Assembly: GCA_003254885.1 (NCBI GenBank)
Contig: QANT01002774.1
Coordinates: forward strand, 1-25,366
DNA length: 25,366 nt
Direction: 5' to 3'
DNA from: Purshia tridentata
Taxonomy: Eukaryota; Streptophyta; Magnoliopsida; Rosales; Rosaceae
Position 1 is the stretch's first letter, and each line of letters starts with the position of its first letter. The position numbers and the translations under genes are program-made. Shown in pieces: positions 18,529 through 25,366 of the stretch. Below the pieces are notes generated by a model. That model was not told the origin of the DNA and ran no database searches. It was given only the letters and a program-made list of their open reading frames with translations.

Positions 18529-20720
18529 GACCAAGTAAGCACTGAAATCACGTTTTCATGTGTTCAAGAAATCATGTTTTCATGTGTTCAAAACACTTCA
18601 TGTGGTTTATTTGGCATTGATTGCTAATCAAAACATGAGAGAGTGCTTCTCCATGTCATTCGAGCCAAGAAGGCCCATTTTCGTGTGAACTAGACGAAGT
18701 TAGACTAATCATGCACCGAAATCACGTTTTCGTGCCTTCAAAACACAACATGTGGTTCATTTGGCCAAGAACGCTAATCCAAACATGAGAAAATGCTTCC
18801 CATGACTTTCGTGCCAAGATGGCCTGTTTTGGTACAAATTAGATGAAGTTTGACCAAGTATGCACTGAAATCACGTTTTCGTGCGTTCAAAACACTTCAT
18901 GTGGTTCATTCGGCCTACAACGCTAATCTAAATAGAGTGCTTCCCCATGTCTTTCGAGCCAAGAGGGCCCGTTTTGGTGCAAATTGGACAAAGTTGGACC
19001 AAGTATGCACCGAAATCACGTTTTCATGCATTCAAAACACATCATGTGGTTCATTTGACCTAGAACGCTAATCCAAGCATAAGAAAGTGCTACCCCATGA
19101 CTTTCGTGCCAAGAGGGCCCGTTTTGGTGCAAATTGGACGAAGTTTGACCAAATATACACCGAAATCACGTTTTCATGCATTCAAAACACATCATGTGGT
19201 TCATTTGACCTAGAACGCTAATCCAAGCATAAGAAAGTGCTACCCCATGACTTTCGTGCCAAGAGGGCCCGTTTTGGTGCAAATTTGACGAAGTTTGACC
19301 AAATATACACTGAAATCACGTTTTCACATGTTCAAAACACTTCATGTGCTTCATTCGGCCTAGAACGCTAATCTAAAGATGAGAGAGTGCTTCCCCATGT
19401 CTTTCGAGCCAAGAGGGCCTATTTTGGTGCGAATTGGACAAAGTTGGACCAAGTATGCACCAAAATCACATTTTTATGCATTCAAAACACATCATGTGCT
19501 TCATTTGGCCTAGAACGCTAATCCAAGCATAAGAAAGTGCTTCCCCATAACTTTCGTGCCAACAGGTCTAGTTTTGGTGCAAATTGGATGAAGTTCGACC
19601 ATGTATGCACCGAAATCACGTTTTCATGTGTTCAAAACACTTCATATGGTTTATTTCGCCTTGAACACTAATCTAAACATGAGAAAGTCTTCCTCATGTC
19701 TTTCAAGCCAAGAGGGCCCATTTTGGTGCGAATTGGACGAAGTAGGACCAAGTATGCACCAAAATCACATTTTCATGCATTCAAAACTCATTATGTGGTC
19801 CATTTGGCCTGGAACGCTAATCCAACCATGAGAAAGTGCTTCCCCATGACTTTCATTCCAAGAGGGCCTGTTTAGGTCTAAATTGGACAAAATTTGACCA
19901 AGTAAGCACTGAAGTCACGTTTTTGTGCATTCAAAACACTTCATATGGTTCACTTGCCCTAGAACGCTAATCTAAATATAAGAAAGTGCTTCCCCATGTC
20001 TTTCTAGAAATTGGACCAAGAATGCATTGAAATGACGTCTTTGTGCATTCAAAACACATCATGTGGTTTATTTTGGCCTAGAACGCTAATCTAAATGTAA
20101 GAAAGTGCTTTCCCATGTCTTTTGAGCCAAGAAGGCCTGTTTTGGTGCGAATTGGATGATGTTGAACCAAGTAACCGAAATCACATTTTCATGTGTTCAA
20201 AACACTTCATGTGGTTTATTTGGCCTTGAATGCTAATCTAAACATGAGAGAGTGCTTCCCAATGTCTTTCGAGCCAAGAGGGCCTGTTTTGGTGCGAATT
20301 GGACGAAGTTGGACCAAGTATGCACCAAAATCACATTTTCGTGCATTCAAAACACATCATGTGCTTCATTTGGCCTAGAACGCTAATCCAAGCATAAGAA
20401 AGTGCTTCCCCATGACTTTCGTGCCAATAGGTCCCATTTTGGTGCAAATTGGATGAAGTTCGACATATATGCACCGAAATCACGTTTTCATGTGTTCAAA
20501 ACACTTCATATGGTTTATTTGGCCTTGAACACTAATCTAAATATGAGAAAGTGCTTCCTCATGTCTTTCGAGCCAAGAGAGCCCATTTTGGTGCGAATTG
20601 GACGAAGTAGGACCAAGTATGCACTGAAATCATGTTTTCATGCATTCAAAATGCATCATGCAATTCTTTTGGCCTTGAACGATAATCCAAGCATGAGAAA
20701 GTCCTTCCCCATGACTTTTT
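18529..20720 (+). repeat. Satellite array B, about 15 monomers of ~150 bp, plus orientation
   Basis: The landmark (c/t)gaaatcacg recurs near 19011, 19161, 19311, 19461 (caaaatcaca), 19611, 19760 and 19910, an almost exact 150-bp period. A shortened unit lies near 19990-20030, and a small 24-bp internal duplication at 18543-18590. Monomers are clearly homologous but diverged by many substitutions. The array continues array A across solo LTR 3. Head-to-tail order is kept until about 20720, where orientation reverses. Confidence 0.92.
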
Positions 20721-22130
20721 AATTGCACCAAAACGTGCCCGGTTGGCTAAAATGACAAAGGGAAGCACTTTCTCGTGTTTATATTAGCGTTCTAGGCAAA
20801 TGAAGCACATTGAGTGTTTTGAATGCATGAAAATGTGATTTTGGTGCATACTTGGTCAAACTTCATCCAATTTGCACCAAAATGGGCCCTTTTCGGCACG
20901 AAAGTCACGGGGAAGCACTTTCTCATGTCTGGATTAGCATTCTAGGTCAAATGAACCACATGATGTGTTTAGAATGCATGAAGACATCATTTCAATGCAC
21001 ACTTGGTCCAATTTGTTCCTAATTGCACCAAAACGTGCCCGGTTCACTAGAAAGACATAGGGAAGCACTTTTGCATGTTTGGATTAGCGTTATAGGCCAA
21101 TTGAACCACATGATATGTTTTTAATTCACGAAAACCTGATTTTGGTGCATACTTGGTCCAACTTCGTCCAATTTAGACCAGAACGGGCCCACTTTGGGAT
21201 GAAAGATATGGGGAAGCACTCTCTCATGTTTAGAGCAGCATTCAAGGCCAAATAAACCACATGAAGTGTTTTCAACACATGAAAACGTGATTTCGGTGCT
21301 TACTTGGTCCAACTTCATCCAATTGGCACCAAAATGTGCCCTATTGGTGCAAAAGTCAAGGGAAAGCAGTTTTTTATGCTTAGATTAGCGTTCTAGCCCA
21401 ATTGAACAAAATGATGTGTTTTGAATGCACAAAAATGTCATTTGAATGCTTACGTGGTCCAATTTCTTCCTAATTGCACCAAAATGTGCCTAGTTGGCTA
21501 GAAAGAAATGGGGAAGACTTTCTCATGTTTAGATTAGCGTTCTAGGCCAAATGAACCACATGATGTGTTTCGAATGCATGAAAACGTAATTTTGGTGCAT
21601 ACTTGGTCAAACTTTGTCTAATTTCCACGAAAACAGGCCCTCTTAGGCACAAAAGTTGTGGGGAAGCATTTTCTCGTGTTTGGATTCGCGTTCTAGCCCA
21701 AATGAACCCAATGATGTGTTTTGAATGCGTGAAAACATCATTTCAATGCACACTTTGTCCAATTTCTTCCAAAATGCACCAAAACGTGCCCGGTTCTCTA
21801 GAAAGACATGGGGAAGCACTGTCTCATGTTTAGATTATCATTCTAGGCCAAATGAACCACATGAAGTGTTTTGAATGCATGAAAACATCATTTCAATGCA
21901 CACTTGGTCCAATTTCTTCCTAATTTCATGAAAACGTGCCCGGTTCGCTAGAAAGAGATGGGGAAGCACTTTCGCTTATTTGGATTAGCGTTCTAGGCCA
22001 AATGAACCACATGATGTGTTTTTAATGCATGAAAACGTGATTTCGTTGCATACTTGGTCCAACTTCACCCAATTTGGACCAGAATGGGCCTGCTTTAGCA
22101 CGAAAGACTTGGGGAAGCACTCTTTCATGT
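20721..22130 (-). repeat. Satellite array C, about nine monomers, inverted relative to A and B
   Basis: The reverse-complement landmark gcgttctaggc(c) recurs near 20787, 20938, 21087, 21238, 21388, 21539, 21689, 21838 and 21988, again about 150 bp apart. Units fall into two forms: one with cgtgatttcggtgcata and aacttcatccaatttgcacc, the other with catcatttcaatgcacac and aatttcttcctaattgcacc. The array ends at about 22130 (tcatgttttt), where an unrelated tract begins. Confidence 0.92.
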
Positions 22131-23584
22131 TTTTAATAATGAACCTAATGCTAAAGAAACAAGAAAATAAAACACAAGTGGCTACCCAAGTTGTCACACC
22201 TTGGCAGCAAGTAACTTAAACAAAACACACACACACAAGTGGGGGAGGAGGGGGGGTGGTGTTTGTATGACTTGAAAACAGCAAATTAAACCTAAACTAA
22301 TGCTATGATGCTCAGCTAACAAAGAGAATGAAAATCAGAGTGTTATCTTGTGAAAATAGATGGATGAATGTACTAGGACACTAGGACTTACCACTAGACC
22401 TCATATTCAATGTTATGATGCAAGTTCTGAACCCTTAACTCCTATTGATAAGTGCATTCGCAATTTCACCTATCGCATAGCATGAAATGCATGATTCCCT
22501 TAATGTACAAGCTAGTGCATGGTGTCTACCCTAGTTGGTACCCTAAATGCAACCTAGGCATGGCGTCTACCTAAGAATACAGCAAGGTCCATTAATGCAC
22601 AATTGAGAATATGAATGCAACTAATACTCTAGAGCATGGCATCTACCTAGATGCATTAGATTCAATTTCACACAATCTGATTTTAGCCAATTACTAAATT
22701 CCAGATTGCTTATCACTCTTATTAGGGGCTGATTGGTTGTCCTCACCTTTACTTGATTAGATTCTAGATGCAATAATCCTAGGTGATCAATCAAGGATTA
22801 AAAACAACTAGAAAACAATGAAAATGGTAAAATCAAAATCATCAAAACATGGAATTAAGAATAAACAGTAACTACATCAATCCATATGAATATTTGGCCT
22901 AGGGTTGAGAAAACGTGATTAGTTCATGCTAAAAATAAAGAACATATAAATCATGTTCATCATCTCAAAATTACAAGAAAAGAAGATAAGAAGAGCTAAA
23001 ACCAAAGGACAGCTCACGCCTCCAGCAGCCTCTCTCTCCCTCTCTATATTTTCTGATTTTTTTCTAACTGTGGCGATCCCCTTCTCCCAGTTGAAATTGG
23101 GTTTAAATATTGGTGTGTAGCTGATCCCCTATAGACTTGCATGTAGTTGATTTCTCCCCAAATAAATCACTTGAAGACCATAATTTGTATAAAATAAATA
23201 TCTGATATTTTAGAGACTAAATTCGGAAGGAAATCCCTTGTAGATGCACACAGGTCAGCACCTCCCATTTCCTTATTAATAACTTCCACTTGCCAAATCT
23301 GATTTGCTCAAAACAATAACACTTCAACCTCTTTCTTGGAAATTGAATATGCATGGGATTTGGTAAGTCTTCAGAACAAGACATGTGCGCATGGAGTCCA
23401 TGGGCTACCAATATGCATGGCTACACTATCATGGGCTGATTTGGCTAAAAATGCATGCTTTTCACCTTTTGGCTTTCCTTCTACAAAAATTAAGAAAAAC
23501 AAATAAATAATAAGAAAAAGGGGGACTAAGCACTAAATACATTAATATAGAAGGCCTAAAATGCACGCATTTAAGGGCCTAACA
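22131..23584 (-). repeat. LTR-like non-coding tract, possible solo LTR on the minus strand
   Basis: No gene is seen. On the minus strand the tract begins TGTTAGGCCC (23584) and has a TATA-like atatttaaaccc (23102-23113), followed by a GA-rich stretch (23033-23048 on plus is CT-rich) and a long AT-rich body, as in the LTR at 401-1322. Both share a similar layout, with a gaactaatc and ctagg motif after the presumed start. A possible inner end is tgtcacacc (22192-22200 on plus). I could not find a matching 5-bp duplication, so limits and identity are tentative. Three copies of gcatgg(t/c)(g/a)tctacc occur at about 22518, 22558 and 22633. An (AC)n and G-rich run lies at 22226-22259. Confidence 0.4.
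22226..22259. repeat. (AC)n microsatellite followed by a G-rich run
   Basis: The sequence acacacacacac is followed by agtgggggaggaggggggg. It is a simple-sequence tract within the LTR-like region. The four G-runs could form a quadruplex, which is inference. Confidence 0.7.
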
Positions 23585-24671
23585 GTCTTGGTAATCTTCT
23601 TCCTTGTCTTTAATCTCTTTGAGTTTGTCAGATTCACAACTTGGGAGATTTTCAACTTTAGCTTCACATACAAAAATTAAAACATAGTAAGAGTAATTAA
23701 TATATTTGTATGTGAATTACGAGTTCCACTAGTAATATATGTACATCAATGTGTTATGTAGATACTTACATTATCTTTACAAGACTTCAATGATGGATGA
23801 AGGCACTTACGACCAGTTTGGGGGTGAGGTGCCTTAAAAATAAGTTGTTTATTTCTACCTCAAAGAAGTTTTTAGTGTTTGGTTAATAAAGTAAAATCAG
23901 CTTATTTTGAAAATAGAGGTGGAAAAAAACAGATTTTGGGGGTTGGGGTAAAGCAGCTAAAGAGATACTTTCAAAATCTGTTGTGGGGCAAAGTAGCCAT
24001 AACTTCCAAAATTGCCCTGACCCAATTTAAAAAATGACAATTCTTACCCCTCTCATTAAAAAATTATACTAACATTTTTATATTTTAATAGCATAATTAC
24101 CTTTTAATTAACAAAATACAATGACAAAAAATATTAATATAAATTGAGTTTTATAGATGTAAGTCATGAGAATAATTTTTACTAAAAAAATTCTTACCAA
24201 ATAGTTGCAGATTAACAACGACAATATTCAAGAAAATGCAGGAAATTAAAGACACATAAATAGTTAAAGTTAATTACCAAATGATAAATGGAGTTATCAG
24301 CATTAATAATTGTCAAGAAGTAAGGCCTCGTCTCCTTGATATTGGGTATTTTTCTCACCATTTTTCTCCTTTATCAAAATCGATAGTGATTAATGAAACT
24401 GTATACATTCAGTATTATTGGCATAGAAAAGGAAATCTATTGAGCATAAAAAGAGAGATAAAAAGAGGGAACCTGAACCCAGAACTCAAACAAACTACCA
24501 AACTAACATGAAACTGAAAAAGCCTAACAAAGTTTTATCTTTTGGTCCTTTGGGTAATTGGGTCCCCAAATGAACAGGAAGGAAAGAACAAGGAACTATA
24601 GAAAGAAAACCCTATTCAAAAAGCATAATGTATAATGGCATGGATAAAACAAAACACTCATCTAGTTAAAG
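23585..24671. other. AT-rich intergenic DNA without recognisable genes
   Basis: No coding signature is seen on either strand. The open frame of 76 codons at 24281-24511 has no family resemblance and ordinary AT-rich composition. A MITE-like segment at about 23808-24020 is described separately. The rest is unassigned. Confidence 0.5.
23808..24020 (+). mobile_element. Possible remnant of a non-autonomous DNA transposon (MITE-like)
   Basis: The stretch with agtttgggggtgaggtgcc and later agtgtttggttaataaagta, then aaaacagattttgggggttg, resembles interspersed plant repeats whose ends contain gtttgg motifs. I recognise the style and not a named family. No terminal inverted repeat pair or target duplication could be confirmed, so boundaries are guesses. 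Confidence 0.28.
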
Positions 24672-24681
24672 AAGTCACTTC
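24672..24681. repeat. Direct repeat aagtcacttc flanking the 5S retroposon (partner at 24839-24848)
   Basis: Identical ten bases lie on either side of the poly(T)-5S unit, consistent with a target-site duplication. Confidence 0.8.
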
Positions 24682-24838
24682 TTTTTTTTTTTTTTTTTGG
24701 TAAATAGAGAAAATGGGGTGCAACATAAGGACTTCCCAGGAGGTCAACCATCCTAGTACTACTCTCACCCAAGCACGCTTAATTGCGGAGTTTTGATGGA
24801 ATCCGGTGCATTAGTGCTAGTATGATTGCACCCAAAAA
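24682..24838 (-). mobile_element. Poly(A)-tailed 5S rRNA-derived retroposon
   Basis: On the minus strand the order is a short T-run, a 119-nt 5S rRNA sequence, 16 nt of read-through (ATTTTCTCTATTTACC) and A17. The unit is flanked by the direct repeat aagtcacttc at 24672-24681 and 24839-24848 on plus. A poly(A) tail with a 10-bp duplication is the hallmark of target-primed insertion by LINE machinery. The read-through includes TTTT, a Pol III stop signal, but continues past it. Confidence 0.8.
24715..24833 (-). pseudogene. 5S rRNA pseudogene, full length
   Basis: The minus strand begins GGGTGCAATCATACTAGCAC and ends GGAAGTCCTTATGTTGCACC CC, aligning along the whole plant 5S rRNA (about 119-120 nt) with roughly ten differences. 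Most are C-to-T or G-to-A, as in GCGATC to GCAATC, CGTG to TATG and GGGCGAG to GGGTGAG. It is single-copy here, not in a tandem 5S array, carries a poly(A) tail and is flanked by direct repeats. It is therefore a retropseudogene and not a functional rRNA gene. Confidence 0.88.
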
Positions 24839-24848
24839 AAGTCACTTC

Positions 24849-25052
24849 CAAGCATCTAAGATTGTATTCTATAGTTTTGAGACTGAAAGAAAGAACCAAC
24901 AAAATTAAGCTTGCAGAATCATAATATAAGAGGGAGTAAGTGGAGGTTAGAGATAGAACCAGATGGAATTTGCAGAATGAAGAGAACTAGAAGCTTGATG
25001 AAAGTGTTAGAGAAGGCGAGGTTTGATTGGTGTTACCCTTGTGGTAGCTCTA
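24849..25052 (-). other. Probable leader of a Ty1/copia-like element, no gene visible
   Basis: This stretch lies directly downstream, on the minus strand, of a tRNA-iMet primer-binding site. It is CT-rich on that strand with no open frame of note. The 5S retroposon interrupts it further on. Assignment rests only on position. Confidence 0.35.
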
Positions 25053-25064
25053 GCTCTGATACCA
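25053..25064 (-). other. Primer-binding site complementary to tRNA-iMet
   Basis: The minus strand reads TGGTATCAGAGC, the 12-nt complement of the plant initiator tRNA-Met 3' end, used by most Ty1/copia elements. The bases just upstream (TTACCA) could be the end of an LTR, but only six bases of it remain before the CACTA element begins at 25071. Confidence 0.62.
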
Positions 25065-25070
25065 TGGTAA

Positions 25071-25366
25071 CACTACTACAAAAAAGCTAACAGACAACGG
25101 GTTTTACCCATTGTCTATTAGTCTCCAAAACCGTCGTATAATCGACTGACGTCTATTGGGGTACCAATAGACAACAGTTGTTAACCGTTGTGTTGATGAC
25201 ATTAGCACAATAGTTTTTCTTGTAAAACCGTTGTGTATATACCCTAAAAAACTAGTGGCTTAAAGAAAATTGTTGTTAAATACCTATCTAGACATCAATG
25301 TTAATATGAAACCGTTATATGAAACCATTACAGACGACGGTTTTTGATGATAAAACTGTTGTGTAG
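25071..25366 (+). mobile_element. Terminal part of a CACTA (En/Spm) DNA transposon, continuing past the right edge
   Basis: The sequence starts CACTACTACAAAAAAGC, the canonical CACTA terminus. The next 300 bp contain repeated subterminal motifs on both strands: aaaccgtcgt (25119), aaccgttgtg (25183), aaaccgttgtg (25226), acgacggttttt (25335) and aaactgttgtg (25353), with related acaacgg (25094). These motifs are the typical transposase-binding arrays of En/Spm elements. The 3-bp target duplication is probably taa (25068-25070). The element body and other end are outside the window, so autonomy is unknown. Confidence 0.82.

Noticed and set aside
20193..20722. Protein-coding gene with 50-residue repeats
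   Set aside because: It is a by-product of 150-bp satellite periodicity. Substitutions are spread over all positions and many monomers contain stops.
24281..24511. 76-codon open frame as a small gene
   Set aside because: AT-rich, no recognisable domain, no supporting signals; expected by chance.
24715..24833. Functional 5S rRNA gene, or the 5S-bearing LTR of a Cassandra TRIM element
   Set aside because: It has about ten changes from the plant 5S, is not in a tandem array, and carries a poly(A) tail with 10-bp flanking repeats. That is unlike Cassandra, which has TG...CA LTRs and 5-bp duplications. The nearby iMet primer site kept the Cassandra idea alive but the tail and duplication fit retroposition better.
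1..25366. Bacterial or viral accessory system (defence, toxin, phage)
   Set aside because: No operon structure, ribosome binding sites or prokaryotic gene families. All evidence points to plant nuclear repeats.

Overview
The window looks like non-genic, repeat-saturated nuclear DNA of a flowering plant, most likely a eudicot. It holds plant Ty3/gypsy reverse transcriptases and integrases, LTRs with TG...CA ends and 5-bp target-site duplications (TSDs), primer-binding sites (PBSs) matching plant tRNA-Asp and tRNA-iMet, a CACTA transposon end, a plant-type 5S rRNA copy and a satellite of about 150 bp. I see no intact gene and no convincing host gene. Every recognisable coding stretch is a decayed retrotransposon gene with stops and frameshifts. 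The species cannot be named from the sequence alone.

Layout. (1) 1-~1320: 5' end (leader, tRNA-Asp PBS, 5' LTR) of a minus-strand LTR retrotransposon, probably Athila-like. It is inserted in (2) ~1320-8806: a minus-strand Tat/Ogre-lineage Ty3/gypsy element (RNase H remnants, RT, protease, gag, 5' LTR), whose LTR end is joined to the RT gene of (3) 8807-~16138: a plus-strand chromovirus-type Ty3/gypsy element. The integrase region of (3) is split by two solo LTRs of one family in opposite orientations (10143-12888 and 13504-15308), each with a perfect 5-bp TSD. (4) The chromovirus 3' end abuts a satellite array (from ~16139) that carries a third, older solo LTR of the same family (16709-18528, TSD gacca). 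The satellite then runs to ~22130 but flips orientation at ~20720, giving a large inverted repeat. (5) 22131-23584 is an LTR-like non-coding tract. (6) 23585-25366 is AT-rich DNA with a possible MITE remnant, a poly(A)-tailed 5S rRNA retropseudogene flanked by 10-bp direct repeats, a Ty1/copia-type tRNA-iMet PBS, and the end of a CACTA transposon that runs off the right edge.

Read as insertion history: satellite DNA received the chromovirus and solo LTR 3; the chromovirus received solo LTRs 1 and 2 and the Tat element; the Tat element received the Athila-like element. This is up to four nested layers. It predicts that the missing Tat integrase and 3' LTR, then the chromovirus gag, protease and RT start, and then satellite DNA lie to the left of the window. 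Nearly all stop codons in the decayed genes can be explained by C-to-T or G-to-A changes, as expected for long-methylated DNA. Satellite plus chromovirus plus nested solo LTRs suggests (peri)centromeric heterochromatin, but this is inference.
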